64,000 nucleotides of DNA from Kovacikia minuta CCNUW1 (GTDB lineage Bacteria > Cyanobacteriota > Cyanobacteriia > Leptolyngbyales > Leptolyngbyaceae). The notes under the pieces are model-generated. The model was not told the DNA's origin and searched no databases. It saw nothing but the letters and a program-made list of their open reading frames with translations. The stretch's first letter is position 1, and every line of letters begins with the position of its first letter. Made by a program: the position numbers and the translations under genes. The stretch spans positions 4,846,536 to 4,910,535 of the forward strand of contig NZ_CP083582.1 of assembly GCF_020091585.1 (NCBI RefSeq). Reading direction: 5' to 3'. Below are positions 1 through 8,500 of this stretch, one piece after another.

Positions 1-250
1 AAACAAGCTAAAGCCTGGGCTGTAGTTGGCAGGACCGTAACTCCTGAATAAGCTGCACCACGCTTTCAATTTTAGCGGATAGAACGATCGCCACCTCTGC
101 GACAACATCAACAGTCAGAAATGAGGGATGGGTGGAGAGATCGCCACCTTTGTGACACCATCAATTAATAGTCCCTGGCGGTTTCTGCCCTGACACCGTT
201 CGGCTGAGTGCTCCCATCGAAGCCTGACCCCTGACACCTAACACCTCGAT

Positions 251-1552
251 ATGCCCCTCGATATTCCTCGCTTTTTTAGAGCTTCTAACCCCAGTAAGAC
301 GCTATTTGTCGGTGATCCAACGGAGCGGAAGTACTACATCGACTTCTCTTCAGTACGAGGCAGCAACATAATCCGGGAATTGGGACGAACGATCGCCTTC
401 CAGTCCGACGAGCGCACCTGTCAGTTGTTTACTGGGCATATTGGCTGTGGCAAATCAACCGAACTGTTGCGGTTGAAATATGAACTGGATCAACAGGGGT
501 TCCATGTCGTGTATTTTGAGTCCGACAAAGATTTGGATATTGGCGATGTAGATGTAAGTGATGTGTTGCTCGCGATCGCCCGTCAGGTGAGCCAAAGTTT
601 GGAAGCAATTCAGATCAATTTGAAACCCGGCTATTTCGTCAACCTATTTTCGGATCTGGGCAATGTCCTCAAAACGCCGATGGAAATTAGCGGTGTAGAA
701 TTTTCGGTCGGCATCGCCAAATTTACAGCACGAGCCAAAGATAGCCCCACGATGCGGGGACAAATGCGGCAATACCTGGAACCCCGCATGAACGGAATCC
801 TGGAAGCACTCAATCAAGAATTGCTCGAACCCGCCCGTATACGATTGCAGCAGAAAGGCAAGAAAGGACTCGTGGTGCTAATCGACAATCTCGATCGCGT
901 CGATCCTTCCCGCAAACCGTCCGGACGGACCCAGCCAGAGTATCTGTTTATTGATCGGGGCGAACAGTTAAAAAAGCTAGCGTGTCATCTTGTCTACACC
1001 ATTCCCCTGGTACTCCTTTTCTCCAATGAATTGGGACCGCTAATCAACCGCTTTGGTGGTAGGCCCAAGGTTCTACCAATGGTTCCAGTGCAATATAGCG
1101 ATGGCAGTGATCACCTAGAAGGCATTGCTTTGCTGAAACAGATGGTGTTAGCAAGGGCATTCCCCGACCTCAACCCGTTTCAACGGTTAGAGCAAATCAC
1201 AGAAGTATTCGATCAGGCTGACACCCTCGATCGCCTGTGCAAAGTCAGTGGTGGTCATGCCCGTAACCTGCTTGTCTTGCTTTACAGTTGCTTGCAGCAG
1301 AATGATCCACCCATTTCTCGCGCCACCCTCGAAAATGTGATCAAAGGCTACCGAGATGATCTGGTCTTAGCTGTTACCGATGAGCAATGGAAGCTCCTGC
1401 GTCAGGTGAACCAGCAGAAAATGGTTTCTGAAGAACCCGAATATCAAGCCTTGTTGCGCAGCCTCTTTGTTTATGAATATCGAGACAACCAGGGACGCTG
1501 GTTTGATGTAAACCCTGCTCTGGCAGAAGCAAAGGAGTTTGGTAAAGGATAA
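251..1552 (+). CDS. P-loop ATPase, STAND/KAP-like, function unknown
   Basis: A 433-residue soluble protein with a clear Walker A (GHIGCGKST, about residues 62-70) and a hydrophobic Walker B strand ending in an acidic pair (VVLIDNLDRV, about 208-217). This order fits the AAA/STAND superfamily; cyanobacteria hold many such regulatory ATPases, several linked to defence or signalling. No C-terminal sensor repeats, membrane segment or nuclease motif is visible, so the effector role is unknown. The ATG start lies just after short CTGACACC-type repeats and no strong ribosome site is seen. The stop is followed at once by a tandem repeat. No neighbour shares its strand closely, so it looks monocistronic. 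ATPase fold is sure; role is not. Confidence 0.8.
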   Translation: MPLDIPRFFRASNPSKTLFVGDPTERKYYIDFSSVRGSNIIRELGRTIAFQSDERTCQLFTGHIGCGKSTELLRLKYELDQQGFHVVYFESDKDLDIGDVDVSDVLLAIARQVSQSLEAIQINLKPGYFVNLFSDLGNVLKTPMEISGVEFSVGIAKFTARAKDSPTMRGQMRQYLEPRMNGILEALNQELLEPARIRLQQKGKKGLVVLIDNLDRVDPSRKPSGRTQPEYLFIDRGEQLKKLACHLVYTIPLVLLFSNELGPLINRFGGRPKVLPMVPVQYSDGSDHLEGIALLKQMVLARAFPDLNPFQRLEQITEVFDQADTLDRLCKVSGGHARNLLVLLYSCLQQNDPPISRATLENVIKGYRDDLVLAVTDEQWKLLRQVNQQKMVSEEPEYQALLRSLFVYEYRDNQGRWFDVNPALAEAKEFGKG

Positions 1553-1590
1553 AGGCTGAAGGATAAAGGCTGAAGGATAAAGGCTGAAGG
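1545..1590. repeat. 14-bp tandem repeat after the ATPase gene
   Basis: About three head-to-tail copies of AAGGATAAAGGCTG overlap the end of the ATPase gene. The same AAGGATAAAGG and AAGGCTGAAGG words recur between genes across the window, for example near 12.7 and 15.1 kb. Confidence 0.8.
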
Positions 1591-1666
1591 TCTCGACCGT
1601 GAGACTCGACCGAACGGATAAAGGTGGTAGGGTGCAGGACCCAGAATTCAAAATTCTCCCTACTCC

Positions 1667-1912
1667 CTACTCCCTACTCCCTACCTCCCCCAACCCCTCT
1701 CCGTCAGTCGTCGCCGTAATCGTCCACTTCTTATATCGCTCCGGGTTATAACACCCCCGACTATAGGTCACTTCCTGCCCACCATTGGCAGTAAACTGAA
1801 CACACCATTGCTGCTGGAGGTAGTACCAGTAGGCAAACATAGCCCCCGCCGCCAGTACGCCCACACCTACGGCGATCGCCATCAACCTTTTTCTCATCTT
1901 CAAACGCATCAT
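1667..1912 (-). CDS. Small membrane-anchored protein, unknown
   Basis: An 81-residue protein with a basic N-terminus (residues 1-9), one hydrophobic segment (about 10-30) and a short polar domain with two cysteines (WC near 36, GC near 53) that could form a disulfide outside the cytoplasm. The last residues (GLGEVGSRE) are encoded by repeat-type DNA (CCCTACTCC units), so the original C-terminus may have been shorter. I do not recognise the family. The N-terminal signal-anchor pattern and even codon use favour a real gene over chance, but no ribosome site stands out and no neighbour suggests a job. Confidence 0.5.
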   Translation of the reverse strand: MMRLKMRKRLMAIAVGVGVLAAGAMFAYWYYLQQQWCVQFTANGGQEVTYSRGCYNPERYKKWTITATTDGEGLGEVGSRE

Positions 1913-2060
1913 TGATTCAGAATGCCCAGAACCGCTTCACCGTTTCACCCCTTGAGCCGCCATCTTTGTATCTCTTCATTTTGATGCACAATAGAACAAT
2001 AGCAATAGCCAGCCAGGTCAGGACATCTTGGGCGATTTCTACAAAAGAAGATACCCGACG

Positions 2061-2126
2061 GTAGGGGCAGGTTTAGCCAGCATCGAATTGTAAACCTTGC
2101 AATCTGTCTACAAAACCTGCCCCTAC
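2061..2126. repeat. Palindromic intergenic element
   Basis: A perfect 14-bp inverted repeat (GTAGGGGCAGGTTT at 2061-2074, its complement at 2113-2126) encloses a 38-base loop. Elements with GTAGGGGC arms are common dispersed palindromes in filamentous cyanobacteria. The rest of the 1913-2233 gap holds only short CTGACAC repeats just before the next gene. Confidence 0.7.
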
Positions 2127-2233
2127 TGGTCATTTATTTTTCAGAAATCTCCTTGTCCCCTAAAAACCTTTCTAGCCAGCAATTAATTCCCTGACACCTG
2201 ACACCTGACACCTGTTCTAACGAGGAAAGATTA

Positions 2234-2470
2234 ATGAGCGCAGGTTTTCCCTGGTATTTTCTGGTAAACGATCGTCCTGTAAAAGTCACCGCCACTCCAG
2301 ACGGTGGAATGGATGTGTTAATCCTAAATTTATCAACCGGAGAATTAGAGCGAGATATGGCTTACCTCACCCTTTGTTTTGAACCAGGACAGGACGTACA
2401 CCGCCTTTCTGAAGAAGAGTTCAATACCCGTTTGGAAGCAGTCAAAGCATCCCAGAATTCCTCTGACTAG
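2234..2470 (+). CDS. Conserved hypothetical protein, 78 aa
   Basis: A small acidic soluble protein beginning MSAGFPWYFLVNDRPVKV. The N-terminal two thirds looks like a compact beta-rich fold with a VNDRPVKV strand, and the C-terminus is helical (LSEEEFNTRLEAVKA). A purine-rich GAGGAAAG lies about six bases before the ATG and supports this start. No catalytic motif is visible. It resembles small cyanobacterial proteins of unknown function, but I cannot name a family. It stands alone, pointing away from the minus-strand pilin operon downstream. Confidence 0.7.
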   Translation: MSAGFPWYFLVNDRPVKVTATPDGGMDVLILNLSTGELERDMAYLTLCFEPGQDVHRLSEEEFNTRLEAVKASQNSSD

Positions 2471-2659
2471 AAAACTGGAATGTAGGGTGTGGGGGTGTGG
2501 GGTGTGAGGAAGAGAATTTTCATGCTTGGGGGTGAACGCAGATCACGGAAGGCTAGCTAGAAAATAGAATCCAGGAGCCAGAATCCAGAAGCCAGAATCC
2601 AGAAGCCAGAATGGCTTTCCCCTCCCGACTCCTGACTCCTAATGTTTTTACCCACGCCG

Positions 2660-3265
2660 CTAAGGACAGCCCTTATCGGTTGCTGCGTTGTAGGCACCTT
2701 CTTCTAAGCGAGTTGCCCCTAGTAATGTGTCAACCCTGACGCATCGGTTTGTCCCAGGAGCTGTCGTTCCCCCACGAGAAACCGTTACATAAAACGGTAA
2801 AGTCTGATTTGCGGCAATATTGGGAGGTTGGGCAACGGCTCCGTTGCCGTCAAAGACAAGCTGATTATTGGCATTGGCAACAGGGGGTTTGCCAGTAAAC
2901 GTAGCCATGCGAAGGGCATTTTGAGGGAGACTATCGCCACCCAGCGTCTTCCAACCAGACAAACTTGTGGGGGCTGCCAAAAGAGATCCGCCCCGCTGAA
3001 AAGGGGCAGAGGCAACCCTGGGAGCGCCATTGTTGGGGTCAAAATACACAACCCGCGCAGTCCGGGTACTTCTGGCCTGGCTTTGAGCCTGCCGAATCGT
3101 TTGAAGCACTTGCTCACGGGCGGAATTCACTCGCTGTCTACTGAGAAAGGATTCCCAACCGGGAGCCGCGATCGCAAACAGAATTCCAATCACAATAATG
3201 ACTACGAGTACTTCAAGCAGCGTAAACCCTGCTGTTGAGCGCTTTGAGCGGATTCGCTTGTTCAT
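2660..3265 (-). CDS. FimT/GspH-type pseudopilin, last gene of the hps operon
   Basis: A 201-residue type IV pilin-like protein. Residues 13-18 (GFTLLE) are a classic prepilin peptidase site with Glu at +5, after a short basic leader, and a hydrophobic helix of about 22 residues follows. The C-terminal globular part (about 40-201) resembles GspH/FimT minor pseudopilins. It is the fourth gene of a minus-strand set hpsA-hpsB-hpsC-this gene, with gaps of about 130-160 bp. In Nostoc punctiforme the equivalent place is held by a pseudopilin (HpsD), so a minor pilin in polysaccharide secretion and gliding is likely. Two C-terminal cysteines could form a disulfide. The name HpsD is inferred from gene order only. 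Confidence 0.85.
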   Translation of the reverse strand: MNKRIRSKRSTAGFTLLEVLVVIIVIGILFAIAAPGWESFLSRQRVNSAREQVLQTIRQAQSQARSTRTARVVYFDPNNGAPRVASAPFQRGGSLLAAPTSLSGWKTLGGDSLPQNALRMATFTGKPPVANANNQLVFDGNGAVAQPPNIAANQTLPFYVTVSRGGTTAPGTNRCVRVDTLLGATRLEEGAYNAATDKGCP

Positions 3266-3393
3266 CGTCGTTCTCCAGACTGAGGCTATTGCAGAAACCG
3301 GGGTTCTTGCGATTATTAAACATTGAAAGTACTCATTCTGTGCCGAGATCCCCGGTTTCTCAGCCTTCCTTAGAAAGAAGGTAGCAATTAAAA

Positions 3394-4527
3394 CTACTGG
3401 GGACGCTTATTAATACTTCCCCGAATCAGAACCCGTGTTTGTAATGGAAAGAGGCGAGAAGTACTGGCACTATTGAGTGGGAAGCCTCCTCGACCGGCAA
3501 CGTTTCCAGTCAATACAAGGCGAACTTCCTGATTCACCGATTGCTCCAGTTCTGATGCTGTTAGCGTTTTACCCCGCACACAGGCAAAGAAACTTCGCAC
3601 ATTCCCCGTAGGAGCTTTGGGTGTGATCACATATCTGGGGTTTGTTGTAGCTGTTGCGCTCGTATCACTCGGATCTTTGCAATTCGGCTGCTGATTTGCA
3701 TTCAGTGTGGATGCGTCAGTATCGTCTAGAAAATCGACCAGCACATCCGGGTCATTACTGGGACGGACGTAATTGGGTTGAATCGCAGCATTACTTGCCT
3801 GGTAGGGCCACTGCTGGAAGGTTGTACTGGGATCAGGAAGAGGGTTGACCCAACCCGGATTGGCAGCTCCAGCAGAATTGAACTGGCTAAATTGATAGCG
3901 CACCAGCCGTGCCCTCCCCTGCCAGGGGCTGTTTGCAATCGTGTCGGGTGGATTAACAATGGCATACACCACCAGCGTATAGGTTTTACTGGAAACACAG
4001 GGAACGCCCTGTTTAATCAAAGTATTAAGTGCATTATTATCATCATCTGGATTCGCCTGGGAATTTTGGGCAGCAACCCGACACTGTTGCTGCACTGGGT
4101 CAGGAATGGGGTCAGCCCGCCAGAAAGCGAGCACGGGAATGTACTGTCCATCGGCATTATTCGCCGACATTTTTGCCGGAATATGGTTCACCACACCGGG
4201 ACAAAAGGTGCCAAAGGTGGTTGCGGTGCCGCTCCCCTGCAAACATTCCCCATCGTAAACATAGACCGCTTCCCGCAAATCCTGGGTGATGTAATTCATT
4301 GCCAGTTGCATATCGCGCTGGGTTTCGCTGCGAGAGGTGTCCTTCTGGTTTGTGTTGTTCAAATCCACCACCAGCGACAGTAACGCCACCGTGATAATTG
4401 TCCCAATTACCATTGAAACCAGCAGTTCAATCAAGGTAAAGCCAGCTTTCCGATGCTTTCTGTGGGCAAACCAGAGTTTTTTAATCCCGCGCAGTCTAGC
4501 CATTGTTCTCACCGTCTTGTGTGTCAC
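3394..4527 (-). CDS. hpsC: Hormogonium polysaccharide secretion pseudopilin HpsC
   Basis: A 377-residue protein with a long basic leader, prepilin cleavage motif GFTLIE at residues 29-34 and a hydrophobic helix to about 52. The rest is a large polar domain with several cysteines (for example in DGECLQG and GVPCVSS), like PilW-type pseudopilins. It lies between the HpsB-like and FimT-like genes, downstream of hpsA. The Hps pseudopilins act with type IV pilus machinery during hormogonium motility, where slime is exported. Processing by prepilin peptidase PilD is expected. The HpsC assignment rests on length, leader type and gene order. Confidence 0.85.
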   Translation of the reverse strand: MTHKTVRTMARLRGIKKLWFAHRKHRKAGFTLIELLVSMVIGTIITVALLSLVVDLNNTNQKDTSRSETQRDMQLAMNYITQDLREAVYVYDGECLQGSGTATTFGTFCPGVVNHIPAKMSANNADGQYIPVLAFWRADPIPDPVQQQCRVAAQNSQANPDDDNNALNTLIKQGVPCVSSKTYTLVVYAIVNPPDTIANSPWQGRARLVRYQFSQFNSAGAANPGWVNPLPDPSTTFQQWPYQASNAAIQPNYVRPSNDPDVLVDFLDDTDASTLNANQQPNCKDPSDTSATATTNPRYVITPKAPTGNVRSFFACVRGKTLTASELEQSVNQEVRLVLTGNVAGRGGFPLNSASTSRLFPLQTRVLIRGSINKRPQ

Positions 4528-4658
4528 CCATCGCTTTTACCGAACTAGTGTGGCGGACATAAAATGATGCAACATGCAAAACCTTGGATTGTTGGGTTTC
4601 GCTAACGCTCTACCCAACCTACGTTGCTACACCCCACACCCCACACCCCATACCCCAA

Positions 4659-5435
4659 CTAGTTAGGGCAATTGGTACCGCCTCCCTGGAGACAGATTGC
4701 TCCTAGAGATTTACTTTGGTCGTTACGAGACATTCTGGAATACAACACTGCCATGGGTCTGCGAGCATTCCCCCCCTGCGCATCACGGGCACCAGTACCT
4801 GCGATGAGAGAAGCTCGTGTTGTTTGTAGGGTTGGTAGAGTTTGTCCAGGGTAGTAGACATAGACTCTTACGCCCACATCAAAGGCATACGGAGGCGTTG
4901 CACTAGGGTCACCGTTAGGGATTTTGCCTGTATTTCGAAATACCTGCATCAAATACTCCGGAGTGCAATCTCCATCCACGTCTACAGGGATGACGCTATT
5001 GGCAGCGGCGGCTGTTGTACCAGGGTAGGTATTACAAGTAGAGGGGGAAAACAAAACACTGGAGGCAACGGTTGATGCGGCAGCCGCTGCACCGATATTA
5101 GAGTCGGCACCGGTCGCTAATGCAGGAAGATCGGCTGTTGTGTAGGAACCCCGCTCTACCATCAATCGGATGCGATCGATTTCAGCCTGGGCGATGTGAT
5201 TTGCCTGCTCTGCCCGCCGGGACTGAACCCGCGTTGCCGTTGCCAGCATGATGGGAGGGGTAATTGCCAGCACGGTCAACGAAACGACAATGATGGCAAC
5301 CAGACACTCGATCAGAGTTAGCCCCTGTTCCGGGTGGGATTGCTGGGCACGGCGAAATCGAAGGCTTGAAGCCAGTTGCAGCAACAGACTGAATACCATT
5401 CTGGAGGAAATCGACTGGATTGGGCTGGCTTGCAT
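4659..5435 (-). CDS. hpsB: Hormogonium polysaccharide secretion pseudopilin HpsB
   Basis: A 258-residue pseudopilin. The leader ends at Gly38 and the mature N-terminus reads LTLIE, so Glu is at +5 although Leu replaces the usual Phe at +1. A hydrophobic helix runs to about 67, followed by an Ala/Thr/Gly-rich domain with cysteine pairs (CNTYPG, GDCTPE, CLQGGGTNC). An earlier start than most pilins gives a long leader; Met13 is a possible alternative. It follows hpsA after about 157 bp, which includes a TCAGGTG repeat, and precedes hpsC after about 130 bp. The order matches the hps locus of Nostoc punctiforme. Confidence 0.85.
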   Translation of the reverse strand: MQASPIQSISSRMVFSLLLQLASSLRFRRAQQSHPEQGLTLIECLVAIIVVSLTVLAITPPIMLATATRVQSRRAEQANHIAQAEIDRIRLMVERGSYTTADLPALATGADSNIGAAAAASTVASSVLFSPSTCNTYPGTTAAAANSVIPVDVDGDCTPEYLMQVFRNTGKIPNGDPSATPPYAFDVGVRVYVYYPGQTLPTLQTTRASLIAGTGARDAQGGNARRPMAVLYSRMSRNDQSKSLGAICLQGGGTNCPN

Positions 5436-5470
5436 GGGATTTCTCTGGAGAGTAGGGAGTGGAGAAGAGC

Positions 5471-5508
5471 TAGGTGTCAGGTGTTAGGTGTCAGGTGTCA
5501 GGTGTTGG
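5471..5508. repeat. TCAGGTG/TTAGGTG tandem repeat
   Basis: Five to six imperfect 7-8 base units of TCAGGTGT type lie between hpsA and hpsB. The complementary form (CTGACACC) precedes the genes at 251 and 2234, and the same word occurs near 20,520. Confidence 0.75.
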
Positions 5509-5592
5509 GGATGAAAAGAGGAAGGGGAAGGCGAGGGAGTGAGCAAAGTTTTTATCCTTTATCCTTCATCCCCCATCCCTCATCCTTTGAAC

Positions 5593-8500
5593 TTAAGCCG
5601 GACAGTTCAGATTTGCCAGATTAACCCCATTTGGTGGGTTGGCTTTTGCTGCTCTACAGAGGTTACTGATATAGGGGTCATTGGCGGCGGGTTCGTTGTA
5701 GAACTCGTTACGATCCTTGTTGGCGGTTACAAAACGGGCGGCGGCTGGACCTGCCGGTGAGAGTTGCAATGCCACGTCGTAACCCCAGAGACGTTGAGGG
5801 GCACCGTAATATGAAATCCTTTCCGCAGCTTCGGGAGCATCCCCAGGTTCGACCGCGTCCAGGTCAAAGGGGGCAGTGGCGTAGTTACTGAAGCTGAGTT
5901 GGAGGAAGGAGCCGGAGAACCACAGGTTGCCCCAGCCTTCCAGGAAACGGGGGAAGTTATGCATCCCACCGTAGGATTGGTTCACACGGGAAGGTACTAG
6001 CCCACTGACAATAATGGTGTTGACCCGTGTATCCTGAGCGCCCTGGGTGGATCTGCCATCCTCAATCGTGAAGTAAGAGCCATTAATCGGAGCCGCATTG
6101 TAGGTGCCAGCTACACGAGGAAGGCTGGGTACATTTTGGAGGGATGGATAGGGAGTGGTAGGATTGGCGTGGAGATTAGGGTTGATAGCGGGAAACACCA
6201 TGCCTTGACCATTGCGAGAAAGCTTGACCGATGAGAAAGCATCCGCTGGATTTTCCCGCATCCATGTCCATCCTGTCGTTGCTGCTGATGGTAAGGCTGT
6301 ATTGGGGCGGTTCTGGTTCAGGAAGGTGGTTTTACTGCTGCCTGAACAACCCGGTCCGAACAAACCACTACGAGTACCATCGTAAACATCGGCACCGCCA
6401 CTGTTATCACCAGAAATGGCACGATAGGGGTAGAAACCGTTAGGAAGCGTGGCTCCAGAGTCGGTTGTCGTCCGTCCCGAATAGGTTCCAGTCCCAAGGG
6501 TGGCACCGCTGCCACTGCTAGCAGTCATAAAGGTATCAAGTACGCTGCCATCGCAGAGGGTATTGGAGACAACGCTAATCGCATCTGCCAGGATCTCTGA
6601 CGGTCTCCAACGGTCTTTCGTTGCCTCGGCAAAATCGGGATCGCGATTAACCCGATTGGTGTAGAACTGGGTTTCGTTATACAAACCTGTGGTGGGCAGT
6701 TGCTCCAAAAATTCTTCCACACGGGTACCAGGGCTGTCATCGTCTGCCCCCTTATTGTGCAGATTGAAGTCCCCCATGATATAGACCGGATTGTCCGTAA
6801 AGAAGGACAGCCCCCGGATGTTGTCATCATCGGGAATGTTAGTGTTGGGGTGGCGGCGGAGTACGGCTCCATTGCGGAGACGGAATCCGTGGGGACGCCG
6901 ATCGGGGTCAGGTACAGCGTCAACCGCTTTAGGAGATAGCTTGGGTTCCGCGTTCGCACTCGGACCCGTTGAGTATGCCTGCTGAACGGGTGGATCGGTG
7001 GGGGCACTTGCATTTCTAGCATCGGTGTAGGTGCCAGAGGCAGGACGACTGATGGCATCTTCCCGCACCGCATCTTCGCGGAAAGCATAGACAATTCCAC
7101 TAACGGGTAACCAGGCTTCTCCAGCCGTATTTCTGGGACTGGTGCGGCGCAGCATACCCAGGTCAAAATCCATTACCCTAGTAGGCTGCCATTCCCGTCC
7201 ATTGAAAATGACCCGATCCAGGAAGGGCGTGACTGCGACCACACCGTTACTCGTAATATTTCCGTTGGGAACCACGATCCGGTTGGGCGGTGTATTTTGG
7301 GTCGGCGGACTGGTGGGCAGGGTGGAAACTGGAAGTTCCCAGTTATTATTTGCCTGTAATGGGAAGGGGGTAGTAAAGCCCGCAGAAGTTGGCAGTTTCC
7401 GGGGTTGGACAGCAACTTTGGCAACTGGGCGATCGTCTATGGGATTGTAGAACGACTTATACCGATAACTGTAGGTTGTACCAGCCTGGCTATAGGTAAT
7501 CGGAGATGTCGTGGGTGTTTCGTAGGTTGTCAGCTGACTGGCGTCAATAATTGCCGGTGCAAGGGAGTCAACAACCCGGTAAGTCGCAGTGGAGTTAACA
7601 GTACTAGAGATATAGGTATCGGTGATGTACGGCTCTGCCCAAGGTTGGAAGGCAGACCGGAGTGTGTTGTTAGGAATCGGCGAAGTTCCCGGTGGAACGG
7701 GGGTGGTACCTGGGGTTGCCAAAGTTCCCGTAGGTTGGCGCTGGTCTACATTATCTTCCGGTGTGGCATCGGCAATGCCCACACCATCACCATCCGTATC
7801 GATCACGCCATTCACATTGACCTGCGTACCGCTAAGCCCACTGACCACAGTGCCATCGTGGTTATGGTTAAACTCTGGGAAAAGGTAGTAAAGGGAGGGC
7901 CATTTGGGTGCAACTGTTGCTCGGAGATAGGTTTCCTGGAGGTAAGGCTCTGTTGGCGTTGGAGGTGATTTCCTGAGTGGACTTTCGGTAAAAGGAGCAG
8001 TTTCAAGAGGTTTAAAGGCAGCAGGACTTGGGCTTGGTTTTGCGCCATCAGGATAGGAGCCACTTGCCTTGGGAAGGTAAGCGACATTAATTTCAGTTGG
8101 GATATCCGGAGTCGTCGCTGAAACAGCCATTTTATTTCGCTGCGGCAGACCTGTGTCTCCAGAGCCGACCCTTTCAGCTCCAGCAGGAATAACCGTACCG
8201 CATAACCGGGATAATCCCAATCTTTGCAGCGGTGTAATTGGATCACTAATTGATACGGACTGCCCTGCTGCGGCTAGCCCAGTTAGACGAGCTTGCGGAC
8301 TGCTGTTGAGGGCGAAGGTGTTGGGATCACAGGCAGAAGACCAGAGCAGTGTCTTAGTTGGAGCGGTGATTGGGAAGAGGGTGATGTAGGGGTTGTAATT
8401 CCAGGTGTTGGCAGCGAGGGAAGCCCGGAACCCATAGGTACGATCGCGGCGGATTTGGAAATGGCTGAAGATTAGCTCTGCTAACCGCAGTTTGTATTCA

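Noticed and set aside
1-250. A partial gene at the window start
   Set aside because: No frame has a start with family features; two similar GATCGCCACCT stretches are repeats. I see nothing to annotate.
3778-4383. Long frame opposite hpsC
   Set aside because: It is antisense to a well-supported pseudopilin gene and has no family features.
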